A stretch of DNA of 64,000 nt. Origin: Aciduricibacillus chroicocephali (GTDB taxonomy: Bacteria > Bacillota > Bacilli > Bacillales > Amphibacillaceae). Every line of letters starts with the position of its first letter. Within the stretch, counting starts at the first letter, position 1. The notes under the pieces are model-generated. The model was not told the DNA's origin. It worked only from the letters and a program-made list of their open reading frames with translations, and ran no database searches. The stretch is from NCBI RefSeq assembly GCF_030762805.1, contig NZ_CP129113.1, positions 1,192,001 through 1,256,000 of the forward strand, written 5' to 3'. Shown in pieces: positions 29,117 through 39,683 of the stretch. Made by a program: the position numbers and the translations under genes.

Positions 29117-30163
29117 TTGAACGATAGAAAACAGGCTTTGGACAATGCGTTGAGACAAATAGAGAAACAGTTCGGCAAAGGCTCCATTATGAAAATGGGA
29201 GAACAGCCGATTACAAAACTTGCAACAATCCCGAGCGGTTCTCTCGCTCTAGATGTTGCTTTGGGTATTGGCGGATATCCTCGAGGACGGGTCATTGAAA
29301 TCTATGGACCGGAATCATCTGGTAAAACGACGGTTGCGCTTCATGCAATAGCCGAAGCACAGAAAGCTGGCGGACAGGTCGCTTTCATAGATGCTGAGCA
29401 TGCACTCGATCCGAACTACGCTCAGGCGCTTGGTGTCAATACGGAGGAACTACTTCTTTCCCAGCCGGATACAGGGGAGCAGGCATTGGAAATCTGCGAA
29501 GCACTTGTACGAAGTGGTGCTATTGATATTATTGTAGTTGACTCAGTTGCAGCCCTTGTACCTCGTGCTGAAATTGAAGGTGAGATGGGAGATGCCCATG
29601 TCGGTCTTCAGGCTCGTTTGATGTCACAGGCTCTTCGCAAACTTTCAGGAGCAATCAACAAGTCGAATACGATTGCAATCTTCATTAACCAGATTCGTGA
29701 AAAAGTCGGCGTTATGTTCGGTAACCCTGAGACAACTCCAGGCGGCCGTGCACTCAAGTTCTATTCTTCAGTGCGTTTGGAAGTACGCCGTGCTGAGACT
29801 TTGAAACAGGGTAATGAAATTATGGGTAACAAAGCAAGAATCAAAGTTGTTAAAAATAAGGTCGCTCCACCATTCAAGCAGGCCGAGGTAGATATTATGT
29901 ACGGAGAAGGGATTTCCCGACAAGGCGAAATTCTAGACATGGCATCGGACTTGGATATCGTTCAGAAAAGCGGTGCCTGGTATTCGTATAATGAAGAACG
30001 TCTTGGTCAAGGGCGTGAGAACTCAAAGCAGTATTTGATTGAGAACCCGGATGTGACTGAAGAACTTTATCATGCAATTCGCGATCATTACAAACTTGAC
30101 GAAGATAAAGCTCAGGAATCAGCCTCTGAAAATGAAAGTGAGCAGGAGCTTTTTGACGTATAA
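29117..30163 (+). CDS. recA: Recombinase RecA
   Basis: RecA forms filaments on single-stranded DNA, carries out strand exchange and triggers LexA self-cleavage. The 348-residue protein has Walker A GPESSGKT near residue 66, the L1 and L2 DNA-binding loops ([33 protein letters not shown]) and an acidic C-terminal tail. It begins with TTG at 29117 behind AAGGAGG, and is flanked by an SOS promoter and a terminator. Confidence 0.98.
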   Translation: MNDRKQALDNALRQIEKQFGKGSIMKMGEQPITKLATIPSGSLALDVALGIGGYPRGRVIEIYGPESSGKTTVALHAIAEAQKAGGQVAFIDAEHALDPNYAQALGVNTEELLLSQPDTGEQALEICEALVRSGAIDIIVVDSVAALVPRAEIEGEMGDAHVGLQARLMSQALRKLSGAINKSNTIAIFINQIREKVGVMFGNPETTPGGRALKFYSSVRLEVRRAETLKQGNEIMGNKARIKVVKNKVAPPFKQAEVDIMYGEGISRQGEILDMASDLDIVQKSGAWYSYNEERLGQGRENSKQYLIENPDVTEELYHAIRDHYKLDEDKAQESASENESEQELFDV

Positions 30164-30171
30164 TGCAGTAG

Positions 30172-30207
30172 AAAAAGTCTTTGCCGATCGACCGGCAAAG
30201 ACTTTTT
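30172..30207 (+). terminator. recA terminator
   Basis: A 15-bp perfect stem, AAAAAGTCTTTGCCG/CGGCAAAGACTTTTT, with a six-base loop nine bases after recA. Confidence 0.95.
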
Positions 30208-30361
30208 GCTTTCATATAAGCACCTTGACAATGGTCAATTGGAGAATTAAAATTAAATTGTATAATTTTTTTCCAATAACGATTATACAGATTCATTGAA
30301 TATGGTACATGCCGACAACATGATATCTTAACTAATTTTAATGGCAATAGGAGGTGAAATC

Positions 30362-31927
30362 ATGAATAGTCCTCTCATCATCTCCATTTTGCTTGCCCTG
30401 ATCTTGATCGTCGGTATTGTTGTTGGCTATCTGATCCGCAAATCAATCGCTGAAGCGAAGATTTCCAGTGCAGAAACATTAGCCAAACAAATCGTTGAGG
30501 AAGCTCATCGAAATGCAGAAGCTGCAAAAAAAGAAGCGCTTCTTGAAGCACGCGACGAGAGTCACCGACACCGCCTGCAGGCCGAAGAAGAACTGCGAGA
30601 ACGGCGTGCGGAAGTGCAAAAGCAGGAAAATCGTCTATTGCAGAAAGAAGAGAGTCTCGACAGAAAAAGCGAAACACTCGACAAACGCGAAATTCTGCTC
30701 GAGAAAAAGGAGCAGTCTCTGACAGACAGACAAAACCAAATTGAAGAAATGGAAAGCAAAGTGGAACAAATGGTGCAGCAACAGGAGGCCGAACTTGAAC
30801 GTATCTCCGGCTACACGATTGACCAGGCACGCAAGGTCATTCTCGACCGTCTGGAAGGCGAGCTTTCCCATGAAACAGCAGTCATGATTAAAGACTCTGA
30901 GTACAGAGCGAAAGAAGAGGCAGACAAGAAAGCGAAAAACATCCTTTCTTTGGCCATTCAACGCTGTGCTGCTGATCATGTTGCCGAAACGACTGTTTCT
31001 GTCGTAACGCTGCCTAATGATGAAATGAAAGGCCGGATTATCGGACGTGAAGGTCGCAATATTCGAACTCTGGAAACGCTTACCGGAATAGATCTCATTA
31101 TTGATGATACACCAGAAGCAGTCATCCTTTCCGGATTCGATCCAATTCGCAGGGAGATTGCGAGAATTGCGCTTGAAAAGCTCGTCCAGGATGGCCGAAT
31201 TCATCCGGCACGCATTGAAGAGATGGTTGATAAGGCTCGTCGTGAAGTTGATGAGCATATTCGTGAAGTTGGTGAAGAGACGACATTTGAAGTCGGTGTT
31301 CACGGACTTCATCCGGATCTCATTAAGATTCTCGGACGTCTCAAGTATCGTACAAGCTATGGCCAGAATGTACTGAAGCACTCTATAGAAGTTGCTTATT
31401 TGTCCGGATTGCTTGCCGCGGAACTTGGCGAAGACGAGAAACTAGCAAGAAGAGCAGGACTCCTGCATGATATCGGCAAGGCAATAGACCATGAGGTCGA
31501 AGGAAGCCACGTCGAGATCGGCAAGGAACTTGCAATTAAGTACAATGAAAATCCTACGGTGGTCAATGCGATTGCCTCGCATCATGGCGATGAAGAAGCT
31601 ACTTCCGTGATTTCTGTGCTTGTGGCAGCAGCTGATGCTTTATCGGCAGCACGTCCAGGTGCGCGAAGTGAAACATTGGAGAACTATATCAAGCGTCTTG
31701 AGAAGCTTGAAGAGATTGCTGAATCATTTACTGGTGTCGAGAAGTCATTTGCAATCCAGGCAGGTCGCGAGGTTCGTATCATGGTCAGACCTGACGAAAT
31801 TGATGATGCGGAGTCTGCACGTGTTGCAAGAGATATCCGCAAGCGAATCGAAAGTGAACTTGATTATCCTGGACATATCAAAGTGACGGTCATTAGAGAG
31901 ACAAGATCGGTTGAGTATGCAAAATAA
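30362..31927 (+). CDS. rny: Ribonuclease Y
   Basis: RNase Y is the membrane-anchored endoribonuclease that starts bulk mRNA decay. The 521-residue protein has one N-terminal membrane helix ([18 protein letters not shown]), a long charged coiled coil (about 30-200), a KH domain ([15 protein letters not shown]) and an HD domain with [12 protein letters not shown] and [12 protein letters not shown] 30362 follows AGGAGGTG. In B. subtilis pbpX lies between recA and rny; it is absent here. Confidence 0.97.
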   Translation: MNSPLIISILLALILIVGIVVGYLIRKSIAEAKISSAETLAKQIVEEAHRNAEAAKKEALLEARDESHRHRLQAEEELRERRAEVQKQENRLLQKEESLDRKSETLDKREILLEKKEQSLTDRQNQIEEMESKVEQMVQQQEAELERISGYTIDQARKVILDRLEGELSHETAVMIKDSEYRAKEEADKKAKNILSLAIQRCAADHVAETTVSVVTLPNDEMKGRIIGREGRNIRTLETLTGIDLIIDDTPEAVILSGFDPIRREIARIALEKLVQDGRIHPARIEEMVDKARREVDEHIREVGEETTFEVGVHGLHPDLIKILGRLKYRTSYGQNVLKHSIEVAYLSGLLAAELGEDEKLARRAGLLHDIGKAIDHEVEGSHVEIGKELAIKYNENPTVVNAIASHHGDEEATSVISVLVAAADALSAARPGARSETLENYIKRLEKLEEIAESFTGVEKSFAIQAGREVRIMVRPDEIDDAESARVARDIRKRIESELDYPGHIKVTVIRETRSVEYAK

Positions 31928-31957
31928 AGCGGACATTTTGTTCGCTTTATTTTTTTT
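31921..31957 (+). terminator. rny terminator
   Basis: AAAATAAAGCG/CGCTTTATTTT stem (31921-31931 with 31943-31953) followed by more T; it overlaps the rny stop codon. Confidence 0.8.
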
Positions 31958-32097
31958 CTGAAATAAACTGGTTTTAAAATATATGTCAGGTTGCAAGACT
32001 CATTAATAGTTGGCTTGCACTGTACTTGGAGAGTGAGTTTAGTAAGCTTGACTCTTCTTATTATAATGAGAACCGTAAAATGAATGGAGTGTTCAAT

Positions 32098-32895
32098 GTG
32101 AAGATTATGTTTATAGGAGATGTCGTCGGTTCTCCTGGCCGTGACATGGTGAAAAAATACGTTCCAGAGCTTAAAAAGAAACATAAGCCGAATATAACAA
32201 TTATTAATGGGGAAAATGCAGCTTCAGGAAAAGGAATTACGGAGCGAATTTATAAACAATTTCTTGAATGGGGTGCTCAAGCGGTTACGCTTGGCAACCA
32301 TGCTTGGGATAAGAAGGAAATATTCGAATTTATTGAGAGTGCCAAATATATGGTACGACCGGCTAATTTCCCGGAAGGAACACCTGGCAAGGGAATTGTC
32401 TATCTGAAGTTTAATGATAAAGAAATTGCAATCATTAATTTGCAAGGAAGAACCTTCATGACACCGATTGATGATCCGTTTAAAAAGGTCGATGAGCTGC
32501 TGGCAGAAGCGAAGCAGCGTACGAATATTATCTTTATTGATTTCCATGCAGAGACGACGAGCGAAAAGCAAGCAATGGCATGGTATGTGGATGGGCGTGC
32601 AAGTTGTGTCGTCGGTACGCATACACATACACAGACGGCAGATGAACGGATTTTGCCTTCTGGTACCGGTTACATTACTGATGTAGGCATGACAGGTCCT
32701 TATGATGCAATCCTTGGCGTGGAAAAAGAAGCGGTGATCAAACGTTTTAAGACAGGCCTGCCTGTACGTTTTGAGGTGGACAAAAAAGGGAACACGCAAT
32801 TGAATGGATTTTTGGTGACTATCAATGAGAAAAATGGAAAAGCCGAGCATGTGGAACGCATCATGATTAATCGTGACCATCCTTTCTTTTCCTGA
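32098..32895 (+). CDS. ymdB: 2',3'-cyclic phosphodiesterase YmdB
   Basis: A metallophosphoesterase of 265 residues with GDVVGSPGRDMV, NGENAASG, GNHAWDKKE and GTHTHTQTADERI, which supply the metal ligands. In B. subtilis YmdB influences the switch between motility and biofilm states and RNase Y-dependent decay. GTG 32098 gives the family start VKIMFIGDV and follows GGAGTG; the longer frame from 32026 has no ribosome binding site. Confidence 0.94.
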   Translation: MKIMFIGDVVGSPGRDMVKKYVPELKKKHKPNITIINGENAASGKGITERIYKQFLEWGAQAVTLGNHAWDKKEIFEFIESAKYMVRPANFPEGTPGKGIVYLKFNDKEIAIINLQGRTFMTPIDDPFKKVDELLAEAKQRTNIIFIDFHAETTSEKQAMAWYVDGRASCVVGTHTHTQTADERILPSGTGYITDVGMTGPYDAILGVEKEAVIKRFKTGLPVRFEVDKKGNTQLNGFLVTINEKNGKAEHVERIMINRDHPFFS

Positions 32896-33000
32896 GCGGG
32901 CGATGCAGTGAGCACATGGTGCAGAATAGGGTCATAACGCAACATCTCAGCGAATATACTAGCAATGGAAATCCAATAGCAATTGAAGGAGGTAGCAATA

Positions 33001-33261
33001 ATGGATATATTAAAAGTATCAGCAAAATCAAACCCTAATTCAGTAGCAGGTGCACTTGCAAATGTATTGCGCGAACGAGGTACAGCGGAAATCCAGGCAA
33101 TCGGTGCAGGTGCCTTGAACCAGTCTGTAAAGGCTGTAGCGATCGCAAGAGGTTTTGTTGCACCAAGCGGAATTGATCTTATCTGCATTCCTGCTTTTAC
33201 TGACATCAAGATTGACGAAGAAGAACGTACAGCGATTAAACTGATTGTTGAACCACGATGA
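33001..33261 (+). CDS. spoVS: Stage V sporulation protein S
   Basis: An 86-residue Alba-like protein: LKVSAKSNPNSVAGALANVL, IQAIGAGALNQSVKAVAIARG and RTAIKLIVEPR. SpoVS is needed for spore coat assembly and engulfment in B. subtilis, where a sigma-H promoter is used. Here only a weak sigma-H-like pair (AGGG at 928 and GAAT at 952 of the 32 kb block) is seen. ATG 33001 follows GGAGGTAG. A terminator follows. Confidence 0.96.
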   Translation: MDILKVSAKSNPNSVAGALANVLRERGTAEIQAIGAGALNQSVKAVAIARGFVAPSGIDLICIPAFTDIKIDEEERTAIKLIVEPR

Positions 33262-33276
33262 ATACTTAGTCATCAG

Positions 33277-33308
33277 AAATGCTGTGGCACTGCCGCAGCA
33301 TTTTTTTG
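33277..33308 (+). terminator. spoVS terminator
   Basis: AAATGCTGTGGC pairs with GCCGCAGCATTT (one G-U) around three bases, followed by a T run. Confidence 0.9.
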
Positions 33309-33424
33309 TCGTCTTGGAGAGTATTGTACATTTCAATATTAAAAGCTATACTTGAACATATAAATAGAGCGCTTTCAACCAAAAGCTGTATCATTGGAAA
33401 GAAAGTGAAGCAGAGGTGGAACAG

Positions 33425-33856
33425 ATGACGGATACATATTCCCGTAAGGAAGTACTTGACCATGCCAAACAGCTAGCCGACATGCTTTCAAGAACTGAAG
33501 AAATTGAGCGATTTAAGCTAGTGGAAGCTAAAATTAACGAAAATACAAAAGTTCAGGAATTGATCAAGAAAATTAAAGCGATGCAGAAGCAAGCTGTCAA
33601 TTTACGAGCTTATCAGAAAACAGAGGCTCTTAAGAAAGTCGAGGCAGAGATTGACAGAATGCAAGCAGAGATTGATGCAATTCCTGTTGTACAGGAATTT
33701 AAGGAAATTCAACTCCTAGTCAATGATGTACTGCAGCTTGTAACCGGAACGATTGCCCGAGAAGTTACAGAGAAGCTGATTGAGTCAACTGGCGGAGATG
33801 TGCTTGCTGGAGAGACAGGGTCTGCTCTTAAAAACCGCTCATCTTGCGGTTCATGA
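33425..33856 (+). CDS. ricA: RicA (YmcA), RicA/F/T complex subunit
   Basis: A 143-residue helical YlbF/YmcA family protein: EVLDHAKQLADMLSRTEEI, IKKIKAMQKQAVNLRAYQK and QEFKEIQLLVNDVL. With RicF and RicT it forms an iron-sulfur complex that steers RNase Y processing and affects competence, biofilms and sporulation. ATG 33425 follows AGAGGTGG. In B. subtilis miaB lies immediately upstream; here spoVS does, and a terminator separates the two. Confidence 0.93.
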   Translation: MTDTYSRKEVLDHAKQLADMLSRTEEIERFKLVEAKINENTKVQELIKKIKAMQKQAVNLRAYQKTEALKKVEAEIDRMQAEIDAIPVVQEFKEIQLLVNDVLQLVTGTIAREVTEKLIESTGGDVLAGETGSALKNRSSCGS

Positions 33857-33882
33857 TTTCGCAAAAATTTTAAGGGCGATGC

Positions 33883-33909
33883 ACCATAGGTATTTGCCTT
33901 GCATACACT
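33883..33909 (+). promoter_or_regulatory. Putative sigma-K promoter of cotE
   Basis: AC (33883-33884), 17 bases, CATACACT (33902-33909) fits the sigma-K pattern AC-N16/17-CATANNNT. B. subtilis cotE has a sigma-E and a sigma-K promoter. The same -10 could also serve sigma-E, whose -35 is not obvious here. Confidence 0.5.
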
Positions 33910-33937
33910 GCTCATGAGAAAAGAGGAGGTATGCAGG

Positions 33938-34504
33938 ATGTCATTCCTTAAAAAAGATTACCGAGAAATTATTACAAAAGCAGTCTGCGGAAAAGGCAAA
34001 AAGTATACTAAAGAAAATCGTATTGTGTCCCCTTCACAGCGAGCTACGAGCATTCTTGGCTGCTGGGTCATCAATCATGCATATAGTGCGAGGAAGAAAT
34101 CAAAGGATGCTGTAGAAGTAAGCGGAAGCTACGACATCAACATTTGGTACTCGTATGATGATAATACGAAAACAGAAGTGGTCACTGAACGGATTAGTTA
34201 CAAAGATACCATTCCGCTATCAATCCGTGACGACCAGTGCATTGATGATGAATACGATATTGTAGTTAAGGTCTCACAGCAACCGAATTGCCTTGAATGC
34301 GAAATCAGCAATAAAGGTCATAAGTTAAATGCTGAAGTTGAGCGTGAACTCGTTGTTCATGTAATCGGCGAGACGAAAGTATACGTAAAGGTTGAGCCGA
34401 ATGGAAGTGTCTTCACTGAAGAACATGACTGGGAAGCAGACCTGTCTGATGAAGAGCTATCGGATGTAAACCCGGATTTTCTTGAAAAAGATGTAAAACG
34501 TTAA
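33938..34504 (+). CDS. cotE: Outer spore coat morphogenetic protein CotE
   Basis: CotE organises the outer coat of the spore. The 188-residue protein has YREIITKAVCGKGKKYTKE, ATSILGCWVINHAYSA, VSGSYDINIWYSYDDNT and an acidic C-terminal tail. ATG 33938 follows GAGGAGGTATG. It sits after ricA and before mutS, as in B. subtilis. An imperfect AAAAGCGAGGGAG/CTCTCGTTTTTT hairpin with a T run at about 34504-34540 likely terminates it. Confidence 0.95.
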   Translation: MSFLKKDYREIITKAVCGKGKKYTKENRIVSPSQRATSILGCWVINHAYSARKKSKDAVEVSGSYDINIWYSYDDNTKTEVVTERISYKDTIPLSIRDDQCIDDEYDIVVKVSQQPNCLECEISNKGHKLNAEVERELVVHVIGETKVYVKVEPNGSVFTEEHDWEADLSDEELSDVNPDFLEKDVKR

Positions 34505-34622
34505 AAGCGAGGGAGCTTATTCTCTCGTTTTTTCTTTTTTCCTATGCGCTCAAATCAAATAAACGATTTATCTGTGATATACTTCTAATACTAGACTCTA
34601 AGCACCAATGGAGGCGCTTTTT

Positions 34623-37220
34623 ATGGCAAAACTGACACCGATGATGGAACAATATTTATCTATAAAAGCAGCTTATAAAGATGCTTTTTTATTTTTCCGT
34701 CTAGGAGATTTTTACGAAATGTTTTTTGAGGATGCAATCAAGGCGGCGAAGGAATTGGAGATCACACTCACTAAGAGGGATGGGAATAAAGAAAATCCTA
34801 TACCTATGTGTGGAGTTCCCTATCACTCAGCGCCTGGATATATAAAAATTCTTATTGAAAAAGGATATAAAGTTGCAATTTGCGAACAAGTGGAAGATCC
34901 AAAAACGGCTAAAGGTGTCGTCAAGCGCGAAGTCATTCAGCTGATCACACCGGGAACTGTCATGGAAAGCGGAATGCTTCATGACAGGGATCATAACTAT
35001 ATTGCCAGTTTGTCGGAGTTACCTGGAGATAACTTTGGCATTGTTTACAATGATCTATCAACTGGAGAATCAACAGTTGCGATCATTGAAGGCGGACACG
35101 AAGCGGTCATTCATGAGCTGTATAGCCAGCCGGTCAAGGAAATTGTTGTTGATCCGGATCTATCTGAAGAAATTAGACTTATGCTCGTGCAGCAGCTGGA
35201 TATTACACTTTCGACTGAATCATGCACGGACTTCCGGGAAGATTGCAGAGATCTATATGATCATTTACCGGATGAGAAGCATCGAGTAACATTTAGTAGG
35301 ATGCTGCATTATGTGTATCGCACCCAGAAGCGTTCTCTCGACCATATGCAGCCAGCGGAAGTCATTGACCTGCAGGAACATTTGATTCTTGATAAATATT
35401 CCAAACGCAATTTGGAACTGACAGAGACGATTTTAAAGAAGGAGAAGTATGGCAGCCTTTTATGGGTTCTGGATCAGACTGAGACAGCAATGGGGGCCCG
35501 GCTTCTGAAAAAATGGATTGAGCGGCCTTTATTACAAGAATTTAAGATTAAAGAGCGTCATGATATTGTTGAAAGCTTCATTGGCGATTTCATGAAACGG
35601 GATGAGCTGCGCGAACTTCTGGATTCTGTTTATGATTTGGAACGTCTTGCAGGAAGGGTTGCTTTCGGCAACGCAAATGCGCGTGACTTGTTGCAACTGA
35701 AGCAGTCACTGCAAAAACTCCCTGCATTCAGAGATTTACTGATGAGTTTTGAAAACTCCCATATTAATCAGAAGCTCAATCGAATGCCAGACCTTTCTGA
35801 TCTCGTTTCGTATTTAGAAGCAAGCATTACTGAAGATCCGCCAATCTCTGTCAAGGAAGGCGGAATGATTAAAGACGGATTTAATGAACAGCTGGATACG
35901 TATCGGGATGCGAGCAAAAACGGAAAGTCATGGATTGCTTCGCTTGAGAAGGAAGAAAAGGATGCAACGGGGGTACGCTCTCTAAAAATAGGATACAATC
36001 GGATATTTGGATACTACATTGAAGTGACAAAGGCGAATTTGCATATGTTGCCAGAAGGGCGCTATGAGCGGAAGCAGACACTTGCCAATGCGGAACGCTT
36101 CATTACACCTGAATTAAAGGAAAAAGAGCAGCTTATTCTTGAAGCGGAGGAAAAGAGTACAGAATTGGAATATGAACTGTTCATGAAAATCCGTGATCAT
36201 GTAAAAAATTCCATACAGTATATTCAGTTCGCGGCACGGACAATTGCGGAAATGGATGTTCTCCAATCATTCGCTGAAGTGAGCGAAAAAAATTCCTATG
36301 TGCGACCCGTATTTTCCAGAGGAAAATTGACCATTCGCCAAGGCAGGCATCCAGTAATTGAACAAGTGATGAAAACGAGTGCTTTTGTCCCTAATGATGT
36401 TGAGCTTGATGAGGACAGAAGTTTTCTATTAATAACAGGACCAAATATGTCCGGTAAAAGCACATATATGAGACAGCTTGCGTTAACGATTATTATGGGG
36501 CAGATTGGTTGCTTCGTGCCTGCAGATCATGCAGAACTTCTGATTTTCGACCAAATTTTCACACGTATTGGAGCGGCTGATGACCTTGTTGCCGGTCAGA
36601 GTACATTTATGGTCGAGATGCTTGAAACTAATCATGCAATCTCTTGTGCCACTTCAAACAGTTTAATTCTTCTTGATGAAATCGGAAGAGGGACAAGCAC
36701 ATATGATGGGATGGCTCTCGCTCAGGCAATTGCTGAGTACATTCATAATCATATAGGAGCCAAAACATTGTTTTCTACTCATTACCATGAATTGACATCT
36801 CTCGAAAAAACGTTGCCAAACCTAAAAAATATTCATGTACGGGCAGAAGAACACGATGATGAAATTGTATTTCTTCACCAGATATGTGATGGTGCTGCAG
36901 ATGAAAGCTATGGTATACATGTTGCAAAGCTTGCAAAAATGCCGCCCAAGCTTATAGAACGGTCGAGAGAAATATTGAATGATCTTGAGAATGGAACACC
37001 TAAACAGACAAGTGCGGATATAAGCAAAGTATCCGAGCCTTCCACTGATCAGCTCAGCTTCTTTGCGATACAGGAACCAGCTCAAGATAAAAAAGAGCAG
37101 ATTAAGGACGAAGAGCCCACTGTTGTTGAGCGGGAGCTCGCCAGTATGGATCTGTTCGAGATGACACCACTTGATGCAATGAATGCTCTGTACAAACTGA
37201 AAAAACTTGCGAAAAAGTAA
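34623..37220 (+). CDS. mutS: DNA mismatch repair protein MutS
   Basis: MutS recognises base mismatches. The 865-residue protein has the mismatch-reading N-terminus FFRLGDFYEMFFEDA (Phe-x-Glu), connector, lever and clamp domains, and the ABC-type ATPase with TGPNMSGKST near residue 606, LLDEIGRGTSTYDGMALA and STHYHEL. The C-terminal tail before mutL ends NALYKLKKLAKK. ATG 34623 follows GGAGG, 15 bases downstream of another ATG that overlaps the binding site. Confidence 0.98.
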   Translation: MAKLTPMMEQYLSIKAAYKDAFLFFRLGDFYEMFFEDAIKAAKELEITLTKRDGNKENPIPMCGVPYHSAPGYIKILIEKGYKVAICEQVEDPKTAKGVVKREVIQLITPGTVMESGMLHDRDHNYIASLSELPGDNFGIVYNDLSTGESTVAIIEGGHEAVIHELYSQPVKEIVVDPDLSEEIRLMLVQQLDITLSTESCTDFREDCRDLYDHLPDEKHRVTFSRMLHYVYRTQKRSLDHMQPAEVIDLQEHLILDKYSKRNLELTETILKKEKYGSLLWVLDQTETAMGARLLKKWIERPLLQEFKIKERHDIVESFIGDFMKRDELRELLDSVYDLERLAGRVAFGNANARDLLQLKQSLQKLPAFRDLLMSFENSHINQKLNRMPDLSDLVSYLEASITEDPPISVKEGGMIKDGFNEQLDTYRDASKNGKSWIASLEKEEKDATGVRSLKIGYNRIFGYYIEVTKANLHMLPEGRYERKQTLANAERFITPELKEKEQLILEAEEKSTELEYELFMKIRDHVKNSIQYIQFAARTIAEMDVLQSFAEVSEKNSYVRPVFSRGKLTIRQGRHPVIEQVMKTSAFVPNDVELDEDRSFLLITGPNMSGKSTYMRQLALTIIMGQIGCFVPADHAELLIFDQIFTRIGAADDLVAGQSTFMVEMLETNHAISCATSNSLILLDEIGRGTSTYDGMALAQAIAEYIHNHIGAKTLFSTHYHELTSLEKTLPNLKNIHVRAEEHDDEIVFLHQICDGAADESYGIHVAKLAKMPPKLIERSREILNDLENGTPKQTSADISKVSEPSTDQLSFFAIQEPAQDKKEQIKDEEPTVVERELASMDLFEMTPLDAMNALYKLKKLAKK

Positions 37221-37235
37221 AGGAGGTTGTTCTGC

Positions 37236-39086
37236 ATGAAGATTTATCAACTTTCTGATCAGCTCGCAAATAAAATAGCCGCAGGAGAAGTCGTTGAACG
37301 GCCAGCTTCTGTCGTTAAAGAGCTTGTTGAAAACAGCATAGATGCAGGCAGCCGGACAATTCATATAGAACTGGATGAAGCAGGTCTTCAACGAATTTTT
37401 ATTCGTGATGATGGAATTGGCATGGGTGCTGAAGATGCCGAGCGTGCTTTTCTTAGACATGCTACGAGCAAAATCAAAAATGAACATGACCTGTTTCGCG
37501 TGAAAACACTTGGCTTTCGGGGAGAAGCGTTGGCAAGTATCGCTTCTGTAAGCAAGTTGAGAATTGCAACTTCAGAAGGTGCTGAAGCTGGAATAGAACT
37601 TGAGCTCGAAGGCGGGAATTTGAAGTCAAAAAAGAAGACAGATGCAAGAAAAGGAACCGAAATCTCTGTAGAAAGCTTGTTTTTTAATACACCGGCCCGA
37701 TTAAAATATATGAAAACTTTGCATACGGAACTTGGGCATATAACAGATTTGCTGAACAGGCTTGCCATGTCGCATCCGGAAGTGCGCTTTAAAGCAATCC
37801 ATAATGGAAAAATGCTATTTCAAACTTCTGGTGATGGCAACTTGCTACACGTAACTGCGAATATTTATGGGATGAGTGTAGCGCGGCAAATGATAGAGGT
37901 GAAAGCCGAATCACTTGATTTCAAAATGCACGGTTTTATAGCCAAGCCCGAAGTAACTCGAGCTTCTAAAACATATATGTCAACAATTGTAAATGGCAGA
38001 TATATTCGAAGTTATGCATTAAATCAGGCTATATTGCGTGCGTATCATACTCTTCTTCCGATTGGACGGTCACCAATCGCTATACTTTCAATTGAGATGG
38101 ATCCGCTTTTACTTGATGTGAATGTGCATCCTACAAAACTCGAAGTACGGTTTAGCAAAGAGAAGGACCTTGTGGAGCTTGTTGAGGAAACAATTCGCGG
38201 AACGTTCCAAAAGGCTGTACTCATACCAGAAGCTGCTGCTCCAAAGCCCAAATCTCAAGTTCAGCAATCACAGCAAGAAGTGCTGAGTTTTGATACGGAG
38301 AGGGAACGACGAATTGTAGCGCCGTCACAAATAGAGAAACAGATTGAACAGAGAGCTTCACAGTTTCAAATGAATACAGTACAGGAACCAAGACCAGATC
38401 CGGTGATAATACCTGAACAAGTAGAAGGACAAGTACAGGAAGAAAGCGCAGTATTGAGATCAGAAAATCCAATTTCACTTGAGCGGGATGAGGAGCGAGA
38501 GCCTCGTGTTCCGCGCATGTACCCAATCGGACAGCTACAGGGCACATACATTATGGCTCAAAACGAAAACGGGCTTTATATGATCGACCAGCATGCGGCT
38601 CAGGAGCGGATAAAGTATGAGTATTTTAAGCGAAAACTTGGTTTACCCAAGAATGAACTCCAAGAGCTACTATTGCCTCTGACATTTGAATTCACCGGCC
38701 AGGAAGCGATCTTTATTGAGAATGGAAGAGAAGAATTGGAACGAGTCGGTCTCTTTTTCGAACCATTTGGTGACAAAACATTTATTGTAAGGTCCCATCC
38801 AGTCTGGTTTCCTAAAGGTGAAGAAGAAGATGTGATCAGGGAAATCGTTGATTATATTGTAAAAGAAACTTCAATTGATGTTGAGAAAATTCGCGAAGCT
38901 GCTGCAACGATGATGTCCTGCAAGGGATCTATTAAGGCTAATCATTATTTGACTCATGAAGATATGACAACATTATTGAATGATTTACGCATGTCGACTG
39001 ATCCGTTCACCTGCCCGCATGGCAGACCAATCATCGTTCATTTCACAACATATGAATTGGAGAAAATGTTCAAGCGCATCATGTAA
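37236..39086 (+). CDS. mutL: DNA mismatch repair protein MutL
   Basis: MutL links MutS to downstream repair. The 616-residue protein has an N-terminal GHKL ATPase domain ([39 protein letters not shown]), a Q/E-rich linker (about 330-425) and a C-terminal domain with the endonuclease motif [12 protein letters not shown] near residue 450 and the SCKGSIKAN region. It is therefore the nicking type of MutL. ATG 37236 follows AAAGGAGG, 15 bases after mutS. Confidence 0.98.
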   Translation: MKIYQLSDQLANKIAAGEVVERPASVVKELVENSIDAGSRTIHIELDEAGLQRIFIRDDGIGMGAEDAERAFLRHATSKIKNEHDLFRVKTLGFRGEALASIASVSKLRIATSEGAEAGIELELEGGNLKSKKKTDARKGTEISVESLFFNTPARLKYMKTLHTELGHITDLLNRLAMSHPEVRFKAIHNGKMLFQTSGDGNLLHVTANIYGMSVARQMIEVKAESLDFKMHGFIAKPEVTRASKTYMSTIVNGRYIRSYALNQAILRAYHTLLPIGRSPIAILSIEMDPLLLDVNVHPTKLEVRFSKEKDLVELVEETIRGTFQKAVLIPEAAAPKPKSQVQQSQQEVLSFDTERERRIVAPSQIEKQIEQRASQFQMNTVQEPRPDPVIIPEQVEGQVQEESAVLRSENPISLERDEEREPRVPRMYPIGQLQGTYIMAQNENGLYMIDQHAAQERIKYEYFKRKLGLPKNELQELLLPLTFEFTGQEAIFIENGREELERVGLFFEPFGDKTFIVRSHPVWFPKGEEEDVIREIVDYIVKETSIDVEKIREAAATMMSCKGSIKANHYLTHEDMTTLLNDLRMSTDPFTCPHGRPIIVHFTTYELEKMFKRIM

Positions 39087-39140
39087 AGGTTAATTAGAAG
39101 TATATTTGGCGACACTTATAAAAAAGGAGTGTTGTCAAAA

Positions 39141-39683
39141 ATGGAAAACCAACGTTTAGTTAATTTTATGAATCAGGAATTGTCCAATTACTTTGTTATG
39201 AATGTTAAGTTGCATCGCTATCATTGGTTTGCAAAGGGGCATCACTTTTTCCATCTTCATGAGAAGTTCCAGGAGCTTTATGAAATGTTTGCTGAAGATC
39301 TTGATGAAATTGCCGAGCGAATCCTTATGATCGGCGGCCGTCCGCTTGCTACAATGAAGAAGTATTTGAAAGAGGCAACATTGGAGGAAGCATCGGCGGA
39401 TGACGAGGAAACAGAAATGGTGAGCCAGCTTCTTGCCGATCTGCGCAAAATTGCAACTGAGATGAATGAAAATGGTATACCGCTTGCTGAAGAATTAAGA
39501 GATGCACCAACAGCTGATCTGCTGACAACTCTATGTGGCAAGATTGAGAAATACATCTGGATGTTCGATGCATATTTGAGAGAGGAACAGGAGCACCAGA
39601 GGGGAATGAGGGAAATGAATGAAGAAGCCGGTTATCGCCGTAATCGGACCGACCGCGGTGGGGAAAACTTCACTCAGCATTAA
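39141..39683 (+). CDS. Dps/ferritin-like DNA-protection protein with C-terminal tail overlapping miaA
   Basis: The Dps ferroxidase signature is clear: LHRYHWFAKGHHFFHLHEKF and EDLDEIAERILMIGGRP, giving the inter-subunit iron ligands His, His, Asp and Glu. Such proteins store iron and quench peroxide. The family usually ends near residue 145-160. Here the frame runs on to 180 residues because the last 22 codons are read out of frame inside miaA, giving a basic Arg/Asn-rich tail (GYRRNRTDRGG). ATG 39141 is 11 bases after AAAGGAG; GTG 39129 overlaps that site. This gene is not at this place in B. subtilis. Confidence 0.88.
   Translation: MENQRLVNFMNQELSNYFVMNVKLHRYHWFAKGHHFFHLHEKFQELYEMFAEDLDEIAERILMIGGRPLATMKKYLKEATLEEASADDEETEMVSQLLADLRKIATEMNENGIPLAEELRDAPTADLLTTLCGKIEKYIWMFDAYLREEQEHQRGMREMNEEAGYRRNRTDRGGENFTQH

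Noticed and set aside
32048-32067. TTGACT and TATAAT ahead of ymdB
   Set aside because: The spacing is only eight bases, so they do not form a promoter together.
32926-32955. Sigma-H promoter for spoVS
   Set aside because: The -35-like AATAGGG and the -10-like CGAAT are separated by about 14 bases and match the consensus only partly; not enough for a feature.
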